A stretch of DNA of 64,000 nt from Narthecium ossifragum (GCA_963920575.1 OY986965.1:1735072-1799071), one strand, 5' to 3'; shown: positions 46,218 through 57,941, counted from the first letter of the stretch. Notes: a model not told the origin generated them from the sequence alone. Program-made: numbers and translations.

Positions 46218-46533
46218 TTATAACTCGGTCGATTCCGATTCCGATTCCGATTCCAGTTCACATATTAAGGACTTATGTCTGTTTTTATAGTCGTTAGAAA
46301 GGAATGATACGAATGCTGTGAACCACGTGTCCCACATCCACACATGCGGGACCCTCATCCCCCACGTGGGGCGACCTGTTTCCCTCCACCTCGTCGCCAT
46401 GCTCCGCACGCGTCCGTCCCGAGGCTAACCGCCCGCGTGCGCTCCAGCTCACACGTCGCTGCGCACCCGCCGCCTCGCCGAGCACAGGCACAGCCCTTCT
46501 AAAAGCCCACTGTGCGACCAATTCAGCTTAACC
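46218..46533. promoter_or_regulatory. Short divergent promoter with two G-boxes
   Basis: Only 316 bp separate the start codons of the DUF1399 gene (minus) and the subtilase (plus). Two CACGTG G-box cores lie at 46324-46329 and 46363-46368, the second within the palindrome CCCCACGTGGGG. G-boxes bind bZIP and bHLH factors in plants. Short TTCCGA repeats at 46226-46255 are coding or leader sequence on the DUF1399 side. Confidence 0.55.
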
Positions 46534-48862
46534 ATGGCTTCTTCTCACATGCCTCTACTCTTATTAGTCTTATCAACTCTCCTGCTCTTCCCGGCCACCC
46601 TCTCAGAGACCACTAGAACCACTTACATCGTGCGAGTCCAGAACGATCTCAAGCCGTCAGTGTTCGCCGACGTCGGGCATTGGTACACCTCCACTCTCCG
46701 AACCGTCTACGAAGCCACATCGATTAACACTATCTCTGAGGAAATTCCAGATGAGGGTGGACTACTTCATATATACAGAACCGTCTTCCCCGGCTTCTCA
46801 GCCAAGCTGACCCCGTCGGAAGCAGAGTCCATCAGGCGCCAGCCGGGTGTTCTCACCGTCGTCCCCGACAGGTCTCGACGGCTTCACACGACTCGGTCGC
46901 CGCAATTCCTCGGTCTGGTGTCGTCTAACTCTCATCCTCAGGAGTTGCTGTCGGAGTCGGACTACGGCTCCGGTGTCGTCATCGCGGTGATCGACACCGG
47001 CATCCGCCCCTCTCATCGCAGTTTCCATGATAGAGGTCTCGGCCCCGTGCCGGAGAAGTGGAAAGGAGCGTGCGAGACTGGGCCCAGCTTCGCTGCCTCC
47101 AGCCGGATACCAGGCGGCCGGACACGTCAGACGTGCCAATGGCACGGCCGAGGTGCTGTCTCCATACGACACCAATGGCCACGGCACCCACACCGCCTCC
47201 ACCGCTGCCGGCCGCCGAGCCGCGCGCGCCTCCCTGCATGGGTACGCACCTGGCGTCGCCGCCGGCGTGGCGCCAAAGGCCCGCATAGCTGCGTATAAGG
47301 TATGTTGGTCCTCCGGTTGCTTCGACTCCGACATTCTCGCCGCGTTTGACAGCGCCGTTGAAGATGGCGCTGACGTCATCTCCCTGTCCGTCGGCGCTGG
47401 CGCCGTCCCCTATCACCTCGATCCTATCGCCATCGGCTCGCTTGGCGCAGCAGAGCACGGCGTGTTTGTTTCGGCCTCCGCCGGAAACGATGGTCCTGGC
47501 GAGATGACGGTCACTAACGTCGCCCCATGGATTACTACAGTCGGGGCGGGCACCATTGACCGGAAATTTCCTGCCCAATCGTTGCTCGGCGACGGCTCTG
47601 TTCTCTCAGGGGCCGCCATCTGGACTGGAGCACAGCCAAACGATTCATACCCCCTTGTCTACGCTGGGAACGCCTCCAGCTCCGTTGCCGCCTTCCACTC
47701 GGCTGCGTCGTTCTGCATGCGAGGCTCACTAAACCCCGACGCAGTGCGTGGAAAGATCGTTCTTTGCGAGCGCGGAGGCATCGAGCGCGCCGAGAAGGGT
47801 GTCGTCGTCAAAGACGCCGGCGGTGCTGGCATGATCATAGCCAACCAATTTTCTGAGGGGGACGGCATCGTACCCGACGCCCATGTCCTTCCGGCTGTCG
47901 GAGTCGGCGCGTCGGCCGGCTACTCCATCCATGCATACATTAGCACCGCGAAGGACCCCTCTGCGCAGCTCCGGTTCGCCCCGACTCAGATCAACGTGAA
48001 GCCGGCGCCGATGCTCGCTTCATTCTCCTCTCGCGGGCCCAATGCGGTGTCACAATATGTTCTCAAGCCAGACGTCATCGCGCCGGGAGTTGGCATACTG
48101 GCGGCATGGCCGAACGATGTGGCGCCGACCGGATTGTCATCAGACGAGCGACGAACAGAGTTAAATGTCATGACCGGCACGTCGATGGCTTGCCCACATG
48201 TGTCGGGCCTCGCTGCATTGCTCAAGGGAGCCCACCCGGAGTGGTCGCCGGCGAGTGTTCGATCGGCAATGATGACGACAGCCTACATGAAGGATAACTC
48301 CGGCCGTGGAATCACTGATGAGAGCTCCGGCAACCAGTCCTTTGCTTGGGGCATTGGTTCCGGACACATCGACCCAGAGAAGGCCATGGATCCTGGCCTC
48401 GTCTACGATCTCGCCATGGATGACTACGTGAACTTCTTATGTAGCTCCAACTACACTCGTCGCGATATCAGGACGATCACCAGGAAGTCTATAACTTGTT
48501 TGAAGAATCCGGCAAAGCCATGGGATCTAAACTATCCATCGATCACCGTTGTTCTTGAGCAATCTAAGTCGGCGAAGCTCGAAGTTGTGGTGAAGAGGAC
48601 AGTGACGAGTGCGACGAAGGGGGTTGCGTCGTACACGGTGAGTGTCAGCAACCCGGACGGGGCATTAGTAACAGTGCAGCCGCAGAAGTTGGTCTTTGAG
48701 GGCAAAGGCCAGAAGCAGGCGTTTGCCGTGAAGGTGTCGGCGGATGGCTTCTGGTTGCCGGCCGGGACCTCGCAGACGGCGTTTGGCTCGTTGACATGGA
48801 GCGATGACAACAAGCATGTGGTCAGGATCCCCATTGCTGTTACTTGGCAGCAACCATTCTAG
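46534..48862 (+). pseudogene. Subtilisin-like serine protease (SBT1-type) with a frameshift
   Basis: Intronless. The first frame (from 46534) encodes a signal peptide (about 1-24), the inhibitor I9 pro-domain (TYIVRVQND...), and the catalytic Asp motif VIAVIDTGI, up to GPSFAASS near 47102. The protein then continues only in another frame: GYQAAG, the His motif GHGTHTAS, the Asn motif SASAGNDGP, a PA domain, the Ser motif GTSMACPHVSG and a C-terminal Fn3-like domain ending at 48862. Between the two frames, family members have about 13 extra residues (the CNRKLIGARFF region), so a small deletion that is not a multiple of three removed it around 47100-47106. Everything else, including all catalytic residues, is intact. 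This suggests a very recent pseudogene or a sequence error. Plant subtilases of this type are secreted to the cell wall. Confidence 0.85.
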
Positions 48863-49231
48863 ACTATAGAAACAAAGAGTGCCAGCAATCTGGATGTAAA
48901 CATCCTAAAAGCTAAAAAAAGCCTATAATGACTAATGAATGAAAGTAGTTAATACTCGGAGCTGTTTAGAACTAGAATAAGAGCAATCTAGGTGGGCTTT
49001 TAGTCTCTCAATGATTCGATGATGGCATCGCCTCTATATTTCGTTTTCCTCATGGCGATTAAATCAACAGTTCATGCCTTTGTTTAAATCTGGAATGCGG
49101 TTGACAAACGCAATGTGCCAAAAAAGCAAATCCTAGGAAAGAAATTCTAGTATGTGCTTCCTCTCATATCTTAGCAGTATCTAAACCAAAAGAGTTGAAG
49201 AGCAGCAATACTAATCTAGAAGCGAAGCAGA
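48863..49231. other. 3' flank of the subtilase and left edge of the hydrolase array
   Basis: The segment 48940-49010 (TTTAGAACTAGAATAAGAGC...GTGGGCTTTT) is homologous to 56065-56110, upstream of the second hydrolase copy, so the tandem unit includes this upstream flank. Confidence 0.6.
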
Positions 49232-50135
49232 ATGGAGAGCATCACACATAGGAAGGTGGAGGTTAACGGAATCCGCATGCACTTGGCGGAGAAGGGCGAA
49301 GGGCCAGTGGTGCTGCTGCTCCACGGCTTCCCGGCCAGAGCTCTGGTACTCCGGGCGCCACCAAATACTCGGCCTCGCAGCTCAAGGCTACCGCGCCGTC
49401 GCCCCTGATCTCCGTGGCTATGGCGACACCGATGCCCCTGCTGACCAGTCGTCCTACTCCATCTTCCACATCATCGGCGATCTCGTTGCTCTCATAAGCT
49501 CCCTCGGCCAAGAACAAGTCAGCACTAGTTCTACTCAATCCATTTACATTTACATTGCATCCAATGCTTGGTTTTGCTTAAATTTCGAAAACAAAGCACA
49601 GGTGTTTGTTGTCGGACATGGGTGTGGAGCGAGGGTGGCATGACAGCTCTGCTTGTTCCGGCCGGACCTCATGAGAGCTCTGGTGAATCTTACTTTGGTG
49701 TTCAGCCCACGCCACCCAGTGGAAAAGCCGATGGAGAGCTTCAGAGTCTCTTACGACGATTAGTATTACATCAACCGATTCCAGGTCTGTCTCACTTTCT
49801 CTGCATTTGTAACTTGGCTTCGTTCTAGTTCAACACTTTGTATTCTACATTCTAGCTGGGTGATCAAAAGAAATGCTAGAATTTGTAGAGAATATGCAGG
49901 AACCTGGAGTCATGGAAGCAGAATATGCTCGTCTTGGGATGAAACTGGTTTTGAAGAAATCCTTCGGCATTCGCGACCCGAATCCTCTGATGATTCCTAT
50001 GAAAGGATGGGGATCTCCTGATGATCAGGTGGATTTGCCTCCATGGATGTCTGAAGAGGACATCAACTATTATACCAACCAATTTGAGAAGTCTGGTTTT
50101 ACTGGTGGCCTGAACTATTGCAGATGCCTGGACTT
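49232..50135 (+). pseudogene. Epoxide hydrolase-like copy A, inactivated
   Basis: Exon 1 (from ATG 49232) starts MESITHRKVEVNGIRMHLAE like its intact relatives, but extra bases after HGFP shift the frame. Exon 2 (about 49602-49785) has a TGA in place of the tryptophan codon after GARVA, a TAG near its end, and GHGCGA in place of the nucleophile motif GHDWGA, so the catalytic aspartate is lost. Exon 3 (49900-50135) is open. Exon 4 is missing. The 3' flank at 50360-50430 matches the flank of copy B. Confidence 0.9.
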
Positions 50136-50889
50136 GTATGTTCTATAGCATTCTCTGTTTCTCAACGATCACAAAACTACTTGTTAGACTATAATATAAA
50201 CATGATAACAGCTGAAGTTTTTGAGATGATACATGAGTTGACATGGTATCATAACCCTACTGACTCTTCTAATTCGGTTCGTAAAAACAAAATATTTATG
50301 TATGAGGATCCATGCTCATTGGAGCCAATAATGGAGTCGGTTGGTACTCATCTCTGATGGCTGGATTAATTCGAAAGTGTTGTAGCTACTGTGATTTGTA
50401 TGGCATGAAAAAGCGTAAATCGAAACTGAGGCTTTCCTTGAATAAATGGGTGGCTGACTGTGAATCCACACATTCGAACATTGAATTAAGGGGTTTTTAC
50501 ATATCTATCCTTCAAAAGTTTCTAAATATCACATTTACCCCTATATTTTTCCGGCTTACTAAAATACCCTTCAAATTTTAACCAATCCGTAAACCTACCC
50601 CTCGGGTTACTTGCCGGCGAATCTTCATGGAATATGCCTAACGCCGTTAACGGCGGAATGTAAAAAGACCTTATTGCCCTCAACGGTGATAAAAGAGATC
50701 TCTTCTCTCTTCTCATCTCTCAGCTCTATCTAGGGTTCCAAACAAATCCAGCATGTTGCAGAGCTTCGTCCTCAGTCTCAAGTTGCCTCTTTTGTCGCCA
50801 TGGTGAGGGAATAAAGCTTAGCCCCTCTTTTGTCCTCATCCTCAACCTGCCCCTTTCCTCCTCTCCCCGGATTTTTCAACATCTTTTCC

Positions 50890-51379
50890 ATGGCCTCGAC
50901 GAAAAATAGATGGGCAGATTCCGCAACATCTACTCCATCAATTGGCTCAGCTTCCACCGTGCGATGCCGTTGCAATGAGCCTTGCTCCATCCGCCATTCC
51001 AATCGGGTTCACAGCAAAGGAAGAGGTTTCTACGGCTGCCCACGATACAAGGTACGATTCCACTGCCAATTTTTATGCTTTTTGTTAGGTATGGAGCAAT
51101 CTAATTAGTCTATTATTCATATTTCAGAACAATGAAGAACGTGGATGTGGATTTTTTATGTGGGCTGATGGCGTGGAGCATTCAACTGTGGACTTGAAGT
51201 ATCAGGTCAAGGAAATGGAGAAGCTGATGATGGATCGAATTAGCTCGCTTGAAGAAAGGCTGGCTACATCACTTCACATCATGGAAAAGTTGGAAAGAAC
51301 TGCTTCAAATATGTCCTCATTGTTGTTTGTTTTGTTTGTTGTAATTGGAGTTTTTTTTCTCCTAAAGATTGCACTGTAG
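50890..51379 (+). CDS. GRF-type zinc-finger protein with C-terminal membrane helix (MULE-borne)
   Basis: Two exons, 50890-51051 and 51128-51379, join in phase 0 to give 137 residues. A GRF zinc finger spans about residues 26-68 (CRCNEPC..., RGFYGCPRYK, RGCGFFMWAD), with cysteines 28, 32, 50 and 61 as likely metal ligands. A coiled-coil-like stretch (about 75-112) and a hydrophobic helix (about 114-135, SLLFVLFVVIGVFFLLKIAL) follow. It resembles the small At4g04775-like proteins that are numerous in plant genomes and whose role is unknown. It lies inside the MULE, just within its left terminal repeat and convergent with the transposase. It could be a second MULE gene or a passenger. GRF fingers in other proteins bind single-stranded nucleic acid. 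Confidence 0.8.
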
Positions 51380-52104
51380 ATGTTGGATTGAGTCTATGCT
51401 TTTCATCCAAAGTTAGTTGTCACTCATTGTAATTGGAGTTTTTTCTTCCTAAATAGACTACTGGATGCAATTTATTGTGCAATTTACCGTGGTTTCAAGT
51501 GCAATTCATATGAAGTGTGTCCTGTGTGATACATTTGATCAGCTCATAGATACATGTGAACTGTGTCAGTTGAAACATCATGAACTGTGACACATTTTAA
51601 TTGTGTCATGTTTGAATTCTAAACTAGCATTCACATTTGAACCATCCATATACTAACATTCACATTAACACCAGTTGAGAACAAAACTAACATTCACATT
51701 CAATTGAGAGCATACACCTAACATTCACAGTCAATTGAATGTGTACATCTACAATGCACACTTGAATATTCACAACCACCCATCCAAAACTTTGTCAGTA
51801 CATAACTATGCCATATACAAATGGCTTTAAACAACCCATAATTGAAGTTCAAATTCCATCATAGCCTGCTTCATCTTGGTGCTGTTGTGCCTCTTCCTTG
51901 CAGTGCTCCTGAGCCCCTCCCCTGCCCTCTTCCTCCTCTAACAGGAGCTTTTACTCTTGCTGGTGGATTTGATTCATTAGGGCTACAAAGGCCCATCCCC
52001 AAACCATGAGGAGTCATGGAAGGATTGCTACAAATTCAATGTATTTTGGGTTAGAATTGATCAATGCAATGATCAAAATAGTAAGAACCAAGCATTCAAC
52101 ATAT
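51380..52104. other. Space between the two MULE genes
   Basis: AT-rich 3' flanks of two convergent genes, with several AACATTCACATTCAATTGA-like direct repeats around 51625-51745. No coding sequence. Confidence 0.5.
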
Positions 52105-54851
52105 TTACCTGTAAAACACTGGCCCTGCATCAGGGCTTGGCTGACTTGCAGATCTTGATGTTGACCCTTTTATTGCTCCACCCTTTCCTCTAGCTCTGCC
52201 ACCACCCCTAGCTCTAGCCTTCCCTCTGCCTCTACCTCCCCTTGCTCCAGCCGTTGGAGTGTGAACGTCCTGGCTCTGAGATGCTTCATTATGTTGTGGA
52301 GCCCCCTTAGACACTGGCTCCTTACATGTGTTTTTATGGTGGCCCCACTTCCTACACCTTGAGCACTTGTGTAGTCTCTTGCTCTTCTTCCCTTTCTCAT
52401 CAGCTCCTCGAATGCGCCTCTTCTTTGGCCTGCCTCTTTGCCTTTTAGTCACTGGTGGAAGCAATGTATAGCCAAGATCAATTTTCTGCCAGTGATCTTT
52501 GCTTGGCAAGGTGCTGATGAATCCAGCATATGCTGCCCTATATCTGCATGGAAACAAGCACATGGGTTATACCTCTGTACACTGTAATAGTCATCAACAA
52601 AAGTGTCCCAATTTGGGTTCCTCATGCGAGCTATGATGGCTGCAGCATGAACACAAGGCATGCCTGATAGCTGCCATCTTCTACATGTGCAAGTATGTGC
52701 TGCAAGGTCTACTTCACATCTCTCCTTGTAGGCAGTGACCTCAGCTTGTGAGTCATTGGACATCACAACTGTGTAGCCCCCTACATTCTTTGAAATGTCA
52801 AGTAGATACTTTCTTACATTGGGGACCAATTTACCCTTCCACCTAGCTAAGAGCCTCCTTCTTTGATCCATTTTTATCATAATCTTCTTCCTCAGCATAT
52901 CCACCAACCCAAGACAAGGCATATACCTCTCATCTGACACCCATGAATTGAATGACTCACTCAAATTGTTTGTGAGATAAATATTCCTAGAAGACTCTTT
53001 GAATGTGTGTCTTGACCAAGCACTATGAATTGTGGCCAAGTGACTAACAGCAGCATCATATTCCCTACCAAGCTCAGCTATTGCAGCAACAAATTCATTC
53101 TCTGTGTATGCCCTGGCTGCAGCCCATAGAGCATTCTCATAAGCATCCCCTGGAAATATCTTACTAAAATTCTTAGAGAAGTGTCTCATGCATATTCTAT
53201 GCTCAGCATTTGGCAGGACAACCAAGACTGCTTCCTTTATTCCTTTATCCTGATCAGAAATGACTGTCAAGTCCTCCACCCTTCCATCCATGGCCTTTGA
53301 GAGCAAATCAAAGAACCATGCCCAAGCATTTCCACATTCACCCTCAACCACAGCAAATGCAACTGGGAACAACCCATTGCTCCCATCTAATGCAGTAGCT
53401 GCCATCAGTTGTCCCAAATACCTACCCTTCAAGTGTGTTGAATCAACACCTAGAAAGGGTCTGCAACCTGCAATGAATCCATCCATAGAGGCCTTGAAAC
53501 AACAAAAAAATCTCTCAAATGTGTGTCCTGGGCCCTCTGTATACTCAATTAAACTTCCAGGATTCCTTCGCAGCAGCTCTTCCCTCAAAGCATGTAGGAA
53601 GCTAAAAGACTCACTTAAGCTTCCATGTACTTGCTCATATGCTAATTCCTTAGCCCTCCAGCACTTCATATAGGGCACTATCACCTGATACTTGTCCCAC
53701 ATGAACTTTCTTATGTCTTTGGCTCTGATTTTTGGGTCACCTGCCACTAACAATGTGATCCTGCTGGATATCCATCCTATGGTGGCCATCTCCCCTCCAG
53801 CAGCATTGCGACCAAAGCATGTGTGCTCCCCCACCACTGTCTTGACCTCAAATGTCCTCCCATCATATAATTGTGAGGCATGAAGCCTCCACCCACACTC
53901 TTCATCTACACATCTAACAGTAAATCTCTTTTTGTCACTCTTTTTTATGTGAAAATGGTAGTTATGAATGATGGCATGTTGTCTAACTGCAATCCTCAAC
54001 TGGTAGACATCCATGTACTTCGTACCAACTTCCAAACTAGGGTTCTCAGTGTTAACAGGAGCAGTCTTGCCTTCATAGTTAGGTATGAAGTCTGCTTCAT
54101 CTTCACTTCTCTGCTGTGCCTCTTCTTCTTCCTCACTAGAGCAAGGGTGGTAGTCACTGTCTCCAGGGACAAAGTCTGCTTCATCTTGGATGTCATCTGG
54201 ATCCTCAATGTGGACACCACTGGGTCTGAAGTCTTCTTCCCAGTCATCCTCATCTTCATCAATATAAGCTTCCTCTTCTTCATCACAGTCACCATAAAAG
54301 CTTGCATTTGCCCTAGCCTCTGCCTTAGCCACTCCTTTACCCTTTGTTATAGCCTCTGCTTTGGCCTCTGCTTTGGCCTCTACCTTGGCCACTCCTGTAC
54401 CCTTTGTTGTACATTGTGCACTGGATTGTGCTATACCCTCTGCTTTGGCCTCTGCCTTGCCTTTTACTACCACATTTGCACTAGCCTCTGCTCTGCTGTA
54501 CCAATCAGGGGCTTGACCAGTGACTACAAACATTTCAATGACCTTCTTAGAGTAGGCATCATGCACATCAATCATTCTTTTATACTGATGTTCACTTTGG
54601 ACTGGCTCATAGGACTTTGGACTGGAATCAGGGATTAAATATGACATGTGCACCTTGTTGCCATATGTCCATGAGCATAGGGCAGTTATGTCCCCCCTCA
54701 ACTCCTCATATGTAGACTCATACTGGTTAACTCTCAGAGTCTTTACCTTACCACACTTATATGTCATCTGTTGAGTCCTTGGCAACCTTTTCCAAAACCC
54801 ACCATACTTTAGCCTAATATCCATCTCCCATTTTGTTGCAATTCTAGGCAT
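52105..54851 (-). CDS. MULE transposase (MURA-type)
   Basis: The main frame 54851-52452 is open for 800 codons. An acidic, low-complexity part with KAEAKAE repeats (about 140-250) precedes the MuDR N-terminal domain (KRFTVRCVDEECGWRLHAS). The DDE catalytic core follows with PFLGVDSTHLKG and VISDQDKGIKEAV supplying the aspartates, then the SWIM zinc finger CTCRRWQLSGMPCVHA. Family members continue with a YRAAYAG...PPVTKRQRGRPKKRR tail and a CCHC knuckle; these are encoded at 52543-52105 in another frame. Removing 29 bases (52572-52544), which have GT...AG ends, joins the two exactly and gives 905 residues. So either an extremely short intron is spliced, or the protein stops 41 residues after the break. 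The product should cut and move this element and related ones. Confidence 0.9.
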
Positions 54852-55895
54852 GCTAACATCAGAGACAAGGCATCATCAATAGAAACTTCATGTGCAATTA
54901 ATCGCAAGATATTGTTATAAATATCAATATAAACTACAGAGAATACCAACGTACAGAGGATGCAGTAAAGGAAATGCAAACAATAACAATCAAGAGCTAT
55001 TCAAATAATATAACAATAACAATGCATCAATATAAACTGCAATCAAGAGCTATTCAATATAAACAGTTACCTGTGGTCTTGAACAAGAGGGATACCACCC
55101 GGGTCGACGTACATACCACTAACAGCACCCTCAGCCATTTGTCTCGGGTTGATATACATACCACTAATATCACCCTCCATTAGTAGCTAGGTATATCAGA
55201 ATAAGCCACCCTCAGAAAATACCTAAAAATCGAGATCTTTACATCATCAATAACCGGCCCAAACTATCCTTAAACGTTGGTAGGAAACGGATACAAAATC
55301 AACATGATTAAAGGAAAAAATAGATACAAAATCATGGAGGCTCGAGGTTCTTGATCAAAAACACCTATACGAAGGAAGAAGATGATACAATACCACAAAC
55401 AGTGGAGAGGAGATGACACAAGACCACGACGGTGGAGAGAAAACCGGCCCAAACTTAAGGTTCTTCATTGGTGTCAAGCGCTTACCTTTGATGCGATGCC
55501 TGATCGACCCCCCGTCCACCGTCGTCCGTCAAGCAGTATGATCGGTGCACAGAAAACCCTAGGCCCTCATTAGGAGACGAAGAGGTTCGGCATCTCCATG
55601 AACTTCGGACTTAGGTAGTTGATATTAGCCGGTGATTGATGATGCGCGGGAATAAACTTACGCAAACATGTGTAACGCTCACATTAATTGGCATGGGGGT
55701 AATTAAGTAATTTTACTTGCCCAGGTAACGTTTAAACCATGGTTAGGTTAGATATGTGGACGGTGGTTGACGGAGGGGCAGGTTTACGGATTGTTCAAAA
55801 TTTGAAGGGTATTTTAGTAAGCCGGAAAAATATAGGGGTAATTGTGATATTTAGAAACTTTTGAAGGATAGATATGTAAAAACCCCTTGAATTAA

Positions 55896-56473
55896 TTGAA
55901 GAGCACTTGTAAGTGTGGTTAGCATCTGTTAGGTTAAAAACCTCCTGTGAGAGATCTTGGTCAACTCCTTTTGTCGTTGCAAGCTTGTAAGGGCAATTTT
56001 CCTACCTAAGCCAGGTTAAAGGCCTAATTGCTATAAGAATGATAGTAGTCAATAGTCGGAGCAGCTTAGAACTAGAATAAGAGGAATCTTGGTGGGCTTT
56101 TCGTCATTGGTGCCATTTGTTATTAGTTTGAACCAGTTTTCTATATCTCATTTTATACATATCAGATAGGTAATTATGGGGGCGAGAGGACCAACAACTA
56201 GTTGGAGAAGTTCTTGCTGGGAACAGAGAAAAACACAGGAATTCCTGCATGAAACAGGTAAAGAACAGAGGCCTCCTGGAGAGTCTGTAGAAAAGTCGTT
56301 TTCCAATTGGTCCAGGATTTCCCCTGTACCGAAAAATCTCCGCGCAATAAGAGTAAAGTGATGTGACAGAGACATTTTAGCCTAATTGCTAAAGAAGTTG
56401 CATAAAAGCCATCTCATCAGCATAAATCTAAGCCAAAAGAGTTGCAAAACAGCAATAGGAATCTAGAAGCAGC
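55896..56473. other. Upstream flank of hydrolase copy B
   Basis: Parts match the flanks of other array copies: 55930-56030 resembles 58330-58420, and 56065-56110 resembles 48940-49010. This shows where tandem units join. No separate gene seen. Confidence 0.5.
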
Positions 56474-57806
56474 ATGGAAAGTATCACACATAGAAAGGTG
56501 GAGGTGAACGGAATCCGCATGCACGTGGCGGAAAAGGGCGAAGGGCCGGTGGTGCTGCTGCTCCACGGCTTCCCTGAGCTCTGGTACTCCTGGCGCCACC
56601 AAATCCTCGGCCTCGCTGCTCACGGCTACTGCGCCATCGCCCCTGACCTCCGCGGCTATGGCGACACCGACGCCCCTGCCGACCGGTCCTCCTACTCCAT
56701 CTTCCACATGGTCGGCGATGTCGTCGCTCTCATAAACTCCCTCGGCCAAGAACAAGTCAGCACTAGTGCTAGTCCATCCATTTAGATTGCATCAAATGCT
56801 TGGTTTTGCTTAAATTTGGAAGAAAAAACACAGGTGTTTGTTGTGGGACATGACGTGGGGGCATCCGTTGCCTGGAAGCTATGCATGTTCCGGCCGGACC
56901 TGGTGAGAGCTGTGGTGAATCTTAGTGTGCCGTTAACCCCGTTCAACCCCGTAGTGAAGCCGATGGAGTGCTCGAGAGCCTCCTACGGCGACGAGTATTA
57001 CATGATCCGATTCCAGGTCTACCTTCCGTTCTCTGCATTTGTAGCTTAGCTTCATTCTTGTTCAACAATTTGTATGCTCATTCTAGTTGAGTGATCTAAA
57101 GATTGTACGACTATTTGCATGGAGATTTTGATCTTTGCTCCAGTTGATTGCTATAACTTGTAGAGATCTTGCAGGAACCTGGAGTAATGGAAGCGGAATT
57201 TGCTCGTCTTGGCACCAGATTGGTTCTGAAGAAATTCTTCACGCTTCGCGATCCAAGACCTCTGATGATTCCTAAGAAAGGATGGGGATCTCCTGATGAT
57301 CAGGTGGATTTACCTCCATGGATGCCTGAAGAGGACATCAGCTATTATACCAACGAATTCGACAAGTCTGGCTTTTCTGGTGGCCTGAACTATTACAGAT
57401 GCATGGACTTGTATGTTCTCGGCACCCACCTCATCTAAGTTGAAACATTCCTTAGATTCTTATGTTCTGTCTTAACAAATCATGTTCTATAGCATTCTTT
57501 GTTTCTCAATGATCACAATATTAATTTGACTTCTTCTCTGATGCCTGGGTTTGAGACAGGTCCTGGGAGCTCACAGCACCATGGGCTGGTGCACAAATCA
57601 AGGTGCCAAGTAAGTTTGTTGTTGGAGATCTGGACCTGACCTACAACTACCCAGGCATCCAAGACTACATACACAAGGGCGGTTTGAAGAAAGTTGTGCC
57701 ATTGCTTGAGGATGTGGTTGTCATGGAGGGCGTGGGCCATTTCATCAACCAGGAAAAGAGTGAAGAAATCACTGAGCACATACTTGATTTCATCAACAAG
57801 TTCTGA
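56474..57806 (+). CDS. Soluble epoxide hydrolase-like alpha/beta hydrolase, copy B
   Basis: Exons 56474-56755, 56834-57016, 57175-57410 and 57560-57806 give 315 residues, the usual length for plant soluble epoxide hydrolases. HGFP (31-34) forms the oxyanion hole. The nucleophile is Asp101 in GHDVGAS; the acid is Asp259 in VGDLDLTY and the base His294 in EGVGHF. Cap tyrosines are likely in YYMIRFQ and NYYRCMDL. The residue after the nucleophile is Val instead of the nearly invariant Trp (GHDWG) seen in copy D, and this residue lines the active site, so activity or substrate choice may differ. Such enzymes add water to fatty-acid epoxides, for example in cutin and defence-lipid synthesis. It is one of two intact copies in the array. 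Confidence 0.92.
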
Positions 57807-57941
57807 TCATCAGCACTACTGTCTCTTGAACTTGGTGATCCTATCTTTTGCTGCATTTCCTTGTATAAACTTTGTCTAGCTGTTTTCTGAGTTTCTACGA
57901 GTTATAGCTTAAATCGAAAGTGTTGCACGCTACTGTGATTT

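Larger units (their letters stand above)
50490..55886. mobile_element. Mutator-like element (MULE), 5.4 kb, apparently complete
   Basis: The 9 bp target duplication TTGAATTAA stands at 50481-50489 and 55887-55895. The terminal inverted repeats start GGGGTTTTTACATATCTATC and stay aligned for about 113 bp with roughly four mismatches. Inside are an open transposase gene (52105-54851, minus) and a second gene for a GRF zinc-finger protein (50890-51379, plus). The exact duplication, near-identical ends and open frames suggest insertion in the recent past. It landed in the flank of hydrolase copy A. The subterminal stretches 50610-50880 and 54860-55770 hold no further genes that I can see. Confidence 0.95.

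Noticed and set aside
53880..54638. 252-codon plus-strand frame opposite the MULE transposase
   Set aside because: Shadow of the transposase's acidic and KAEAKAE region; no likeness or splice context of its own.
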